From: Ailanthus altissimus
Lineage: Eukaryota; Streptophyta; Magnoliopsida; Sapindales; Simaroubaceae
DNA: 64,000 nucleotides
Direction: 5' to 3'
Assembly (NCBI GenBank): GCA_946807835.1
Contig: OX327696.1
Span: 7,142,501 to 7,206,500, forward strand
Part shown: piece by piece, positions 1 to 8,976 of the stretch
How positions within the stretch are numbered: the first letter of the stretch is position 1
Layout: each line of letters begins with the position of its first letter
Program-made: the position numbers and the translations under genes
The notes under the pieces: generated by a model
What the model was told of the DNA's origin: nothing
What the model saw: the letters and a program-made list of their open reading frames with translations, nothing else
Databases searched by the model: none

Positions 1-736
1 TATCTTAAGCCTATATAAAAGCCAACTTTATACATTATTTCTTCACAATGAAATATATAGTTCATTATATTATCTCATGCCATCAAAACTTGATTTGTTC
101 AATGTCTCTTTGCTTAGCTAGAGAATGGCCGGAATGTTTTCAGAAACTAGTTAGAAGTTCACCAAAGTTTTGTTGGAAAGCCATCGGAAGCTCACTGAAA
201 AACTGTCATGAATGACATTGCCCACCCCAGGATACTCAAACACCACTAATTGTTTCAACACTGCCGAAAATGTACAGATCAATAATTAGAGCCATCCTCA
301 TGCATCGGTTAAAGCCACCTACTACACTCACTGCCATTTTAGATCTTGGCCATTCTATAGTGCTGTAACATTGGCCGGTCCAAGAGAATCAATAGTCTCC
401 AACTGTTTAAACACCATTGAAAAGAATCAGTAGTCTCCAACTATTTAAACACCATCGAAAATACGTCGATCAAAGATTGGGCGCTGACTAAAGTTCACTG
501 CCTACAAGAAGGGTATATTCGTAATATTTTTAATATTCTAAAGTTAGATCGTAATTTTGTAATTTGTAAAAGTTTTAGGTTATTTTGTAATTAATAAATT
601 TTATTTCGGTTAATTGTAATTTGTTAAAAGTTGAGGGATCATTTTGTAATTATAAAAAGTTTTAGGGTTAAATTATATTTATTAAAAGTTTAGAGGATAA
701 TTTATAATTAATTAAAATGATCAAAATTATATAGTT
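1..736. other. AT-rich intergenic or degraded LTR sequence, no gene
   Basis: No coding signal is visible. Two things stand out. A roughly 38-bp unit containing AGTCTCCAACT and TTTAAACACCAT occurs twice in tandem at about 385-461 with a few mismatches. From about 520 to 715 the phrase TTTTGTAATT plus AAAAGTTTTAGG recurs several times, which is typical of degraded plant LTRs. The stretch leads into the copia relic at 737, so it may be that element's degraded leader or LTR. Confidence 0.4.
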
Positions 737-2355
737 TTGGGATTTATGGATAAGTTTAATACTTCTCGGTATTACTTCTTTGCTAGTTCTACTCTACCTA
801 TGCTATGCCACTTGCTTGGACTGTCTCAATGTGCTACTTTTATAGGACCTGATGTTACTGCTTTACAAGATAATGTGAGTCTTTCTTCTAACTTGGCTAG
901 TAATATTGAACTTTTACTCTGTCTACTCTTTTCTAGTTTTGGTAAACTTTTAATTTTTGTTTCCTCTAGTATTTTAGGTAATTCTTTTTGGTATTTCGAC
1001 TCTATGTGTTGCAATTATATGACTTTTGATTCTATAGTTTTCTCTTCTAAAACTCTTAATTCTTATTTACCCTCTATTCAAACTACCAATGGTTCTTTCA
1101 TGAAATTTAATGATGTTGTTCAAGTGTCTTGCCATAATCTTTCTGTATCTGACAATTATTTTTTATATTTTTAACCTCACATTGAATCTTTTATCAGTCG
1201 GTCAATTATAAGAACTTGGTCTTAATTTCTTTTTTATTAATTCTAGTTGTTGTGCGCAGGATCTAAAGATGGGCCAGACACTTGGGACAGGCTGTAAGGT
1301 TGGACGTCTGTATGAACTCATCTCTTTAGATTTGTCATATCTCTATATCTTACGTCTGTAGTACCTACCTCTCAAGTGCCCTTATTACATCTTTGGCACT
1401 CTCGTTTGGGTCATGCATTAGTCAATCACATCCGATCTATGGTATCTAGTGGTCATTTAGGTATTGTTTATGATAATAAAGATAATTTTCTTATATAACC
1501 TTTAGCTAAACAATTAACTTTACCGTTTAATGATAGTACTACTGTCTCTCATGCTCTGTTGGATTTTGTACATTCTAATATATAGGGTCCTTCTCCTAAT
1601 GCCATATTGGAAAATCTAAATATTTTATGATCTTTGTTAATGGCTATTCTCGATATAGTTAATTGTTTCTTATGAAACAACGATTAGAATTTACTAAAAT
1701 TTATCAAGATGGTTAAAACTCAATAATCATGTCCTATTAAGGTTTTTCGTATAGACAATACCATAAAGCACAGAGATTCTAACTTTTAAATCTTCTACAG
1801 AAATATAGTACTATATATAAAAGGTCTTGTCCTGGTACATATCAACAAAATGGGAGAATCGAACGTAAACACAAATATATTTTACACACCATTCGTGCTT
1901 TTCTTATCTCTTCATCTCGTCCTGAACGTCTTTGGGGAGAAGTTGCCTTGACTATTATCTTTACCATTAATCGTGTCCTTCTGTTATAGAGAACAAGTCA
2001 CCTTATCAGCATCTTTATAGAATTTTACCTAAATTTAGTCTCCTCAAAGTATTTGGTCATGTCTACTTTATTATACTTTAAAAATATAAGCACACCAAAC
2101 TTGAGTCAGTACTCAATTTTGTTGCTTCTTAAGATACGAGATAGAATATAAAAGTTATAAGTGTTCAGATCCCATATCAAATTGCTTTTGCATTTCTCAT
2201 CATGTAATATTTCTTGAGCATAAATTATTTTCCTCTGGATTTAACTTTAATTATATGTTCCTATTTTATAATTTTTTACAAATAATCCTATCGATCTTTT
2301 TTTAGATACTTCACCTACAAATACTTATTTTGAGTTTCATACAAGTAAGTCTACT
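737..2355 (+). pseudogene. Ty1/copia polyprotein relic: protease, GAG-pre-integrase and integrase
   Basis: Frames broken by stops and shifts can be read through as a copia Pol. A protease-like DS..CNYMTFDS block lies near 1000-1040, followed by SYLPSIQTTNG. A GAG-pre-integrase block (LLHLWHSRLGHALVNH) is at about 1385-1430. Integrase pieces follow: SHALLDFVHSNI.GPSPNA near 1550, CPGTYQQNGRIERKH near 1828-1875, and RPERLWGEVALT near 1918-1955. No intact frame remains. The integrase C-terminal part runs up to the target site of the retrotransposon at 2361. The relic continues after that element at 11835, which fixes the nesting order. Copia membership is certain; the lineage is not assigned. 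Confidence 0.85.
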
Positions 2356-2360
2356 GATAC
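2356..2360. repeat. 5-bp target site duplication, left copy
   Basis: GATAC sits immediately before the TGTAGTAACC start of the left LTR and is repeated at 11830-11834 directly after the GGCGTGACA end of the right LTR. This pair defines 2361-11829 as one insertion. Confidence 0.95.
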
Positions 2361-5213
2361 TGTAGTAACCAGTATCCATAACTGGTAAAAATATGTATAT
2401 TTATATATATATATATACGTATTTTATTTGTATGTGGGTGATCCTTGATTTATATATTGTTATTAGTAGTGTTTTTATAGGTTAAGGATATACTATTAGT
2501 ATTGGGTTTATTTGCAAGACTTTGGAATTATTTTAGGGACCAAATTGTTATACTTTGAAAGTTTTGGGGGTGAATTCGTAAATACCAAAAATTAACCACT
2601 TAGTATAAAAATACACTTTTAAAAACCCTAATTCTCTCATTTTGGTCGAGCTACCCATTTTTAGAGAGAGAAGAGAGAAATAAAGGAGAGAGAAAGAGAA
2701 GAAGAAGAAGAAAAAGAAGAAGAAATTGGAATTTTGGATCTTTAGAGGTATATCACAACTAATTATCAATTTATGGGTGTTAATTAAGTTAATTTCTTTA
2801 AGTTTTGATTTCTGGAAATATGTATAATTAAGGATTTGATGTGTATTTCGTTTGATGTTGTGAGAATTGATGATGATCTATAAGATAGTTTGATAAATCA
2901 TGATGAATTATGAAATTTCTGCTGGATAACCTCTTGATCTAGGAATTTTATAAATTGTTGTGATTCGATTCTGGTTTTGAATTTTGAGTATATGAAATTA
3001 GACATGTTTAGGATCATCTGAGACTTTGAATCGACTGAAAATCTCGGAAATTGAATTTGTAGTGAATTTACCAAAATGACCCTGGAATTCTGGAAATTTC
3101 CTGTGTAAACAGTATGATACAGTGGAAAATAATTTTTGACCTGCTGAATGATCTTTAAAAATTATGAATTTGTGGAATATGATAATTTTATATGTCTAAT
3201 ATGATATACTCGGAATTGAGAATTTGGATCAATGTGGTTGAAGTGTTATGAATTTCTAAAGTGTATCAGCTCATTGTAGTATTTGATTAACAGATTTTTA
3301 AAGTTATGAAATAAAATAGTTTTAAAATACTTTTGGCAGTTATTTGGAAGCCAAATATTTATCATGGACTGAGATATGTGTCAAGAGTAATTATGTGGTA
3401 GTTTTATAATTTTTGAGTTAGTATATGATTTTATAAAATTGGGAGATTGAATACTGTTCAGTAAGTATCTTGATCCTGTCAGGTTTGTAGTTTGGATTCG
3501 ATGGTGTGTATGGAATGGATTATGTAGGAATTTTGATATAATATTCATATATAAGAAGTATATATGAGTCAAGAATGATATATTCTGATTTTGGAGTAAT
3601 TGGACATCATTTGATGAATTAGAAATTTTTTGTTAAATGTAAGTGGTCAGAATGACAGGTTTTGAGAAACCAAATATTTAGACCAATTTGATGTGATAAA
3701 TGCATTGTGTATAATTTTGTAAGTTATTTAAAGTATTTTGTGTGAATTGTGAGGCTTATGAAAGGATTGATCTCCATTGATAGGTTAAGGAGATTTAAGC
3801 CTTGTAGCTGTAAGTGCTAAGAGGTAAGTATACTAGACTTTTTACTGAAATCACAATAAACATAGTAATTGTTTTGTATGATTTTGCAAATGGGGTTAAG
3901 AATATGTTTATGTTATGTCAAAGTATATTTTGATATGAAATGTGAATATATGTTTCTGAATGTGAGCATTAACATTGAGCATGGACATACATGTGTTTTG
4001 AAAGTGAGCTTTCCAAAATAAGATGCGTTTCAGAAAGAGAGCTTTTGAAGTGTAATATGTCCATGAGAAATATTTTGTGATTTGAGGGTACTTGAACTCA
4101 CTGTTAACTTAGTAGGCATTTTATGTGATTTGTGGAGCCTTTATGTGTGGCCTTTCCTTCGGGATTGGTATATGTTATGTGTTCCGTATGTAGGGAGGAT
4201 CCTATTGGTACCTAAAGGAAGAGTGAGTTATCACATTCGTGTGGTGGCGTATAGGTACATGTGAGAGGACTCACCGATGATCAGGGTGAGGGTTTGGCTT
4301 TTACCTTCGGGCATAAGCGTTATATATGTGTGATTTAAAGACCTCACTTGTACTATTCCTCTCATACGGTATGTCACCTACGAGTGACATTTGGCTCATT
4401 ATGTGATATGTGATATGTAAGTCCTACTAAGTAGTAGTCGAGTAATGGTATTCTTATTATGTGTTTTGAAAGAATGTGTAAGCGCTTACATGATATGTGA
4501 TTTGATAAGATTATGATTTTGATTGATCACAGCATATCATACATATGCATTGTGTACATATATGTATTTGTATTTGATATATGAAAAATTAGTATGCTTA
4601 CTGAGTTTTATACTCATTATAGTTTATGGTGATTTCAGGTAAATAAGGTACATGTGTGCTTAGCGGATTTGGCAAGGCTTCTGCTGTTCCTTGGGTTCCC
4701 TAAGTTGCTAGGTTGTTGTGTGTTTCATTTGGGGACACGTGGGATAGGATATTTGGTTTGTCCCTATTGAATAAATACTTATGTATTATTTCATTGTGTG
4801 TGGATTGGATTTGGTTTAAGTTTTATAAAGTGTGGTTATTGGATGATTTTAAGTAAGAATTTGCAATGGATATATTCTGGGCTCCCGGTAACAAAGTTGC
4901 TACTGGTGACGTAGTAGAGTGTTAATCTCTGAGAAAACTCTGCGTATCTCCGGTTTAATAATTGTCCCAGTCATAATTCAATTGCTATAATTCTGAAAGA
5001 AATTGAAATGAATGTTTAAATATTGTCAAGAGAAGTTTATATTTATATGTTAGGTTATGGTTGATTTTAGTGTTGAACTTACTAGCAACTTGCTAAGGAT
5101 TTCTGTGTTGAATGAAAGTTGAAAATTTTGTGTAATATTATTTATGAGTGCACATGCAGTGAATGAATGTAAGTGATGTCGTGTGTCGGATCTTTTGGGT
5201 CTGGGGCGTGACA
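2361..5213 (+). repeat. Left (5') LTR of the gene-carrying retrotransposon
   Basis: It starts TGTAGTAACC and ends GGGGCGTGACA, so TG...CA termini, 2853 bp. A TATA box (TATAAAA) at 2604-2610 is followed by a CT/GA-rich leader with a purine-rich GAA tract at about 2665-2725. This suggests a short U3 of about 280 bp and a very long R/U5. Differences from the right LTR were seen at 3032, 3522, 3622, 3871, 3952, 3971 and 4699, with no indel. Short ORFs inside it recur identically in the right LTR, and I do not regard them as genes. Confidence 0.95.
2604..2610 (+). promoter_or_regulatory. LTR TATA box
   Basis: TATAAAA about 240 bp into the LTR, with a pyrimidine-rich possible start region (TCTCATTTT) about 30 bp downstream. 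The same motif is at 9220-9226 in the right LTR. It would drive transcription antisense to the two carried genes. Confidence 0.55.
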
Positions 5214-5221
5214 GCTTTTAT

Positions 5222-5233
5222 TGGTATCAGAGC
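5222..5233 (+). other. Primer binding site for initiator tRNA-Met
   Basis: TGGTATCAGAGC lies 8 bases after the LTR end and is complementary to the 3' end of plant initiator tRNA-Met, the usual plant LTR-element primer. It shows the element runs left to right. Confidence 0.9.
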
Positions 5234-5595
5234 TAAGATATGATTCTGTAGACTTTTAAGTGTCGAGTCAAGGGAACTGAGCAGATGCCAAATCCTTAGG
5301 ATTGTATTTGTAGCTTTGTTGTGTAAAAGTTTGACATATTCCTTAAATTTTGTATGATTTTGTGAAGTTGACACATTATCCAAGAGCTGCTAAGATTGTT
5401 GTTGTTGTGGATAATGGTACCTTGTGGATCTTATATTACCATTTAGAATTTTTTTTTAAGTTATGACTAATATACTTAGCAAGAATGATGTCGAATATCT
5501 TATAATGATAATTTGCATGTCATAGAGCAAATTGAGAAAATTTTCTCAATGACAAAATATAGAGAAGTTGAGTATTGAAGACATCAATTGAAACA
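5234..5595 (+). pseudogene. Untranslated leader and gag stub
   Basis: This short plus-strand stretch lies between the primer site and the 3' end of the antisense LOG gene. Most of it is leader. At about 5516-5575 one frame reads EQIEKIFSMTKYREVEY, which resembles the conserved early gag block of gypsy elements (W..IEKIF). Nothing further of gag is visible, as if the rest was replaced by the carried sequence. Confidence 0.4.
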
Positions 5596-5598
5596 ACT

Positions 5599-5604
5599 TT
5601 TATT
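5599..5604 (-). terminator. Poly(A) signal of the antisense LOG gene
   Basis: AATAAA on the minus strand, 47 bases downstream of the LOG stop codon and preceded by a T/G-rich stretch. A cleavage signal here suggests the gene was captured with, or has acquired, its own 3' end. Confidence 0.5.
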
Positions 5605-5650
5605 GAAAAGGAAAACAACAACAATAGCAGCAACAAAAATACAGTAGAGG

Positions 5651-6304
5651 CTACGGAGTGAGATTTAAGTCTATTTTGCGCTTCTTCTGACTGTCATGAG
5701 TAGACCAATCTAACTGATGCAATGTTGGATTAGACAGAGGAATAAAAGACTGTAATTGATCAATTAGTTGATCAACAGTTGGAGCTGAAATAAGAATCCG
5801 TCGTGCTAGAAGTAGGATGAATTGTGTTCCTGCTGCATAGTCAAGGAAAGATATCAACCCGTCGTAAAAACCATTAACATTTAACAAACCAATGGGTTTT
5901 TTGTGGATTTGTAATTGTGCCCATGAGACGATTTGAAAAATTTCCTCTAAGGTCTCGAAACCTCCTGGTAGAGCTATGAAAGCATCTGCATGCCTAAGCA
6001 TTTGAGCCATTCGCTCGTGCATAGATGAGACTTGTAACTCATCCCCAATTGTTTTTCCTACAACATTTTCAATAGCTAGAGGTTTTGGAATGATACCCAA
6101 AACGCGACTACCATTATTGTGTGCTGCTTTTGCTACAGACCCCATTAACCCACGGTTACCTCCTCCATATACTAGATGTATATTTCGCTCAGCTAATACC
6201 TTACCAAGATTTTCTGCAACTTTTGTAAACTCTTCAGTATTCCCAGGGTTAGATTCACAAAAGACACAAATTTTTGTGAATCGACGAGCTGAGGTTTCCT
6301 CCAT
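5651..6304 (-). CDS. LOG-family cytokinin riboside 5'-monophosphate phosphoribohydrolase, intronless and carried by the retrotransposon
   Basis: LOG enzymes release active cytokinin bases from cytokinin nucleotides in one step. The 217-residue protein starts at ATG 6304; an in-frame GTG four codons upstream is not a credible plant start. Family blocks in order: KICVFCESNPGN (11-22), LVYGGGNRGLMG (44-55), IGVIP-like LGIIPKPL (69-76), MHERMAQM with the conserved Arg (95-102), DAFIALPGGFETLEE (107-121), WAQLQIHKKPIGLLNV (128-143) and SAPTVDQL (173-180). Length matches plant LOGs (about 210-225). Plant LOG genes normally have several introns; here the whole protein is one exon, which points to a reverse-transcribed copy. 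Oddities: the usual PGGYGT is PGGFET, so a nucleotide-binding Gly is Glu; the following conserved EEGFISP segment reads GTQFILL; the C-terminus KKRKIDLNLTP contains a DLNxxP (EAR-type) motif. The family call is firm. Enzymatic activity is doubtful. Confidence 0.93.
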   Translation of the reverse strand: MEETSARRFTKICVFCESNPGNTEEFTKVAENLGKVLAERNIHLVYGGGNRGLMGSVAKAAHNNGSRVLGIIPKPLAIENVVGKTIGDELQVSSMHERMAQMLRHADAFIALPGGFETLEEIFQIVSWAQLQIHKKPIGLLNVNGFYDGLISFLDYAAGTQFILLLARRILISAPTVDQLIDQLQSFIPLSNPTLHQLDWSTHDSQKKRKIDLNLTP

Positions 6305-6364
6305 TGTTATGCTCACCCTAATCTTTGAATCTTTTCGAGTTTGTATAAGGATGCAATAATAATG

Positions 6365-6374
6365 TATTTATAGA
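6365..6374 (-). promoter_or_regulatory. TATA box upstream of the antisense LOG gene
   Basis: The minus strand reads CTCTATAAATACA, with the TATAAATA core about 60 bases before the LOG ATG. Spacing suits a start site about 30 bases downstream and a short leader. A retrocopy is expected to lack a promoter, so the box is either captured, newly evolved or chance. Confidence 0.5.
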
Positions 6375-6379
6375 GAAAC

Positions 6380-6890
6380 AAATTGATAATAGCTGTGGAG
6401 CATATGTGTAAGTATGTTCAAGTATATATTTTTCTCGATTTTTGTGAGGCAAAAAGAAAAGAATGAGTTTTACTTTATTATTTTATAAGGGACAATAGGC
6501 CGCAAAATTTGAATAAATATTTTTGATATGTAAGTGTGATAAAAATTGTGTCGGAAGCGTGATGAGTTAAGTAAGATGATTAAGAAAAGTCAAATAAAGG
6601 CATATTTTATGGGCTTAGGGACTTTGCCGTTTTGGCACTAATGGCCGACAATGCATTAATGACTTGAAGACTTTTTGAGCTAACAATTGGACTTTGGACA
6701 TGAGGCCAAATTAACTTTATTAATTTCAAGGATTTTTGTGATCTTAACATTGATTTTTGGATAGATTAAAAGCAGATATGAAGAAAGATAAAGCACACTT
6801 GACATAAAGATAAAGCAGTAGTCAGTCTCTCTTTGATGTGATAGAGCAACACGGATTTAGTTTCTGTGAAAATAGAAACAGCAATGTAGG
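6380..6890. other. Spacer between the two carried genes
   Basis: AT-rich, no ORF of note. It separates the LOG promoter region from the end of the 386-residue ORF, both transcribed leftward. No clear AATAAA for the upstream ORF was seen. Confidence 0.5.
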
Positions 6891-8051
6891 TCAAAATGAG
6901 TCTCCTTGGTCGTTTTCATCTGTGTCGTATCCGTGAGAAAGGAACTTATGGAGTTGTTGTTCCCATGCATTGAATGAGGGCTCTAGCTGAGTGGAATGTG
7001 GGTCTACTATATCTTGATCTTCTGCAGATAAGCTGGTCTGGATGAGGGATGTGCTGGCTTCCTTTTGGATTTGGGTATCGGTTGGATAAGGTTGGGAATC
7101 TTGAATGAAGGATAAGTCAAGATTGGGTTGGTGTTGGTCAGGTTCTATTGGGACAACTGGCTGAGATTGGGTAGGTTCTGTCGGGACAGGTGGCTGAGGC
7201 CATTGGTGAAGGTTATCGATTTCTTGTCTGTATCTGGCATAATAAGTCATGTTTGGGATATGGTGATGGTGGGTAGAGTAATTTGTATTTCTATGATGTG
7301 AAAGATGATGTTTTTGTCTTTGTTGGAATTTGAGTATATTGGCAAAATTCAGTTCTTCTGCAAAGTCATCTTCAACCTGTTCCCAAGGTGCAGCATCTTC
7401 TGGGGAGATCCAAACGGATGGAGGAATTATCTGGTTTTCTTGAGCAAGAATTCTTTTAAGTTCTCTCTTTTGCTGGATTACTTCTTCAGGCCAGAGCTTA
7501 ATTGATCCCTTTAGTGAAAGGGTAAATGTGAAGTAATCCTTAACAGTGGGGTAATAATGAATCTCGTGATCTGAAATAATCATACCCTTCCGTTGGAGAA
7601 GTAAGACTGACCAAAGATGTTGTCTGGGGACTGCAGCATTTGTGTTGCTTGCAATCATGTATTGAAATTTAGTTATCCACCATGTCTTTGGGTAAAACCA
7701 TTGGAGAAAAATCAGGGCTGGATGATCTTCATCACATTTTTCTAATTTTTGGAGGGTTCTAAGTAATGGGAATTCCATGGCGATTGTATACAGATCCAAC
7801 AGGTACCATAACAAGTAAAGGACAGGTTTGGACCATTGGGAAAATGGGAAAAAAGAGTGCAGGTGAAAGAAATGGTATTCTAAGTTGAACAAAGGGCCAC
7901 CAAGAACTGTGAGGCCGTGTTCTTGGACTGCTAAGATGGCGTAGTGTCTGATGAATTCTTTGGCACGGGAATGGAGTGTTCTGGTTTTGATTAGGTCTGG
8001 AAATTGTGGTGGAGAAAAAGGAACATGAGGAGTTATGATAATGGGATTCAT
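6891..8051 (-). CDS. Unidentified 386-residue protein carried antisense in the retrotransposon
   Basis: An uninterrupted 386-codon frame in a region where other old frames are wrecked, so it is young or under selection. Residues 1 to about 245 look globular and rich in aromatic residues (HFFHLHSFFPFSQW, LLWYLLDLYT, LQWFYPKTWWITKF, PSVWISPEDAAPWEQVEDDF). The rest is low-complexity: a His-rich patch near 255-278, then Pro/Gln/Glu repeats (PVPTEPTQSQPVVPIEPDQ) and an acidic C-terminus. No signal peptide, zinc knuckle, protease or RT motif is seen. I do not recognise the family. Additional antisense ORFs between pol and the 3' LTR are known in some plant gypsy lineages (Tat group: Grande, Retand, Ogre), and position and strand match that pattern. 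It could equally be a captured host ORF or a fragment of another retroelement or endogenous pararetrovirus. Confidence 0.75.
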   Translation of the reverse strand: MNPIIITPHVPFSPPQFPDLIKTRTLHSRAKEFIRHYAILAVQEHGLTVLGGPLFNLEYHFFHLHSFFPFSQWSKPVLYLLWYLLDLYTIAMEFPLLRTLQKLEKCDEDHPALIFLQWFYPKTWWITKFQYMIASNTNAAVPRQHLWSVLLLQRKGMIISDHEIHYYPTVKDYFTFTLSLKGSIKLWPEEVIQQKRELKRILAQENQIIPPSVWISPEDAAPWEQVEDDFAEELNFANILKFQQRQKHHLSHHRNTNYSTHHHHIPNMTYYARYRQEIDNLHQWPQPPVPTEPTQSQPVVPIEPDQHQPNLDLSFIQDSQPYPTDTQIQKEASTSLIQTSLSAEDQDIVDPHSTQLEPSFNAWEQQLHKFLSHGYDTDENDQGDSF

Positions 8052-8112
8052 TATGAAGATGGTAAGAAGGTTGGTTTTATTTATTGCTAGAAAAGTGATT
8101 ATGAGGTTTAGG

Positions 8113-8121
8113 CTATTTATA
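8113..8121 (-). promoter_or_regulatory. TATA box of the 386-residue ORF
   Basis: The minus strand reads CTCTATAAATAGCC, a near-consensus plant TATA box 62 bases before the ATG at 8051. The expected start site gives a leader of roughly 30-40 bases. It argues that the antisense ORF is an independent transcription unit. Confidence 0.6.
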
Positions 8122-8124
8122 GAG

Positions 8125-8735
8125 TTTTATGAAAGAAAATCAATAATCGTTTTGTCCTTTCCTTTTACGTGGATGACGTTAAAGGAATAGTTAAAAGAAT
8201 CATATTTGCTATCGCAGTAATTGTGCTAGTAGAATCTTTTCTATTTGAAATCGAACATATTAGAAAAAAAGCAGACATGTCAGTCTCAATGAGAAAATGA
8301 TGTCCAATAAGGTGGACTATTTTTTTTTTTAAAAGAGTTAGAGTAAGAGATATAATGTTGAGATCTATAGTTTAAGAATCATTGATCATTTAAGATAATA
8401 CCTTCAATATTCTGATTTGAATGACAACTTAGTTGCGTAGAAATGCTACATTTTTTTTTTGGATGATATCAAGGTAGTGAATGATATTATGACGTATGAG
8501 TATATGTTGAAGGGATTAAAATTTTTAAAGGAGTTAAGAATTTTATGTAAGAGATTAGTATGGGTATTCTACATCTATGTTATTCTTTAATGAATGAAAG
8601 GTGAAGTGTATAGATACCCATTAAATATTGAACGAATGAGAAAAAAAAGAATAAAAATATGTGTGTATAATTTTATAAGTCCATAATGTGTGTCATATGT
8701 TTATTTTATGGATATATGTTTCGTACTCCTCTCGT
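8125..8735. other. Internal retrotransposon sequence without recognisable coding
   Basis: AT-rich with short homopolymer runs (T tracts at 8321 and 8452). It lies between the antisense ORF promoter and the surviving tail of pol. I see no further gypsy motif in it. Confidence 0.4.
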
Positions 8736-8739
8736 ATAC

Positions 8740-8972
8740 TCAGCTATGAGCCAACTTAGAGATAATCTAACATATGAATGAGTATTTATTAGGATTTTGG
8801 ACCACAATGAGCAAATCTTATATACAAGGAAGATTGTTTTGTAAATGTTTTATGAATAAACTATACAGTTGAAAAGGAAAATTGAGAATGAGAAGAAGAA
8901 ATGAGATCTAAGTATCCTCATCTATGTGCTTAAGTTATGAATTTCGAGGACGAAATTCTTATAAGGAGGGGA
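8740..8972 (+). pseudogene. Gypsy polyprotein C-terminal remnant
   Basis: In one frame from 8740 the sequence reads SAMSQLRDNLTYE, then RILDHNEQILYTRKIVL, and further on EEMRSKYPHL (8898-8927) and NFEDEILIRRG (8940-8972). These match the order of the end of plant chromovirus polyproteins (DLSYEE, RILDR.E..LR, EATWE.E..MR..YP.LF, FEDEIL). Stops and small shifts break it. It is the only clear remnant of pol and identifies the parent as a Del/Tekay-like gypsy element. Confidence 0.75.
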
Positions 8973-8975
8973 GAA
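8963..8975 (+). other. Polypurine tract
   Basis: AAGGAGGGGAGAA ends one base before the right LTR. It is the second-strand primer site and comes directly after the FEDEIL codons, as in many plant gypsy elements. Confidence 0.85.
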
Positions 8976-8976
8976 T

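Noticed and set aside
737..1174. Plus-strand ORF as an intact gene
   Set aside because: It begins at a TTG with no gene context, and its second half is copia protease sequence. It is a fragment of a relic.
2548..4264. Short ORFs inside the LTRs (2548-2769, 3381-3572, 4082-4264 and their copies 6616 bases downstream)
   Set aside because: They recur only because the LTR is duplicated. One is a poly-Phe artefact of the GAA tract, and none has a recognisable motif.
6305..6316. Upstream start of the LOG frame at 6316
   Set aside because: The codon there is GTG, not used as a normal start in plants. The ATG at 6304 gives the expected N-terminus for the family.
5651..8051. LOG and the 386-residue ORF as ordinary chromosomal genes that merely lie between two independent LTR insertions
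   Set aside because: The two LTRs share one GATAC target duplication, and the primer site and polypurine tract are at the correct inner edges, so everything between is internal to a single element.
6891..8051. 386-residue ORF as an endogenous pararetrovirus protein
   Set aside because: No movement-protein, zinc-finger coat, protease or RT motif is visible on either strand around it. It remains possible but cannot be supported.
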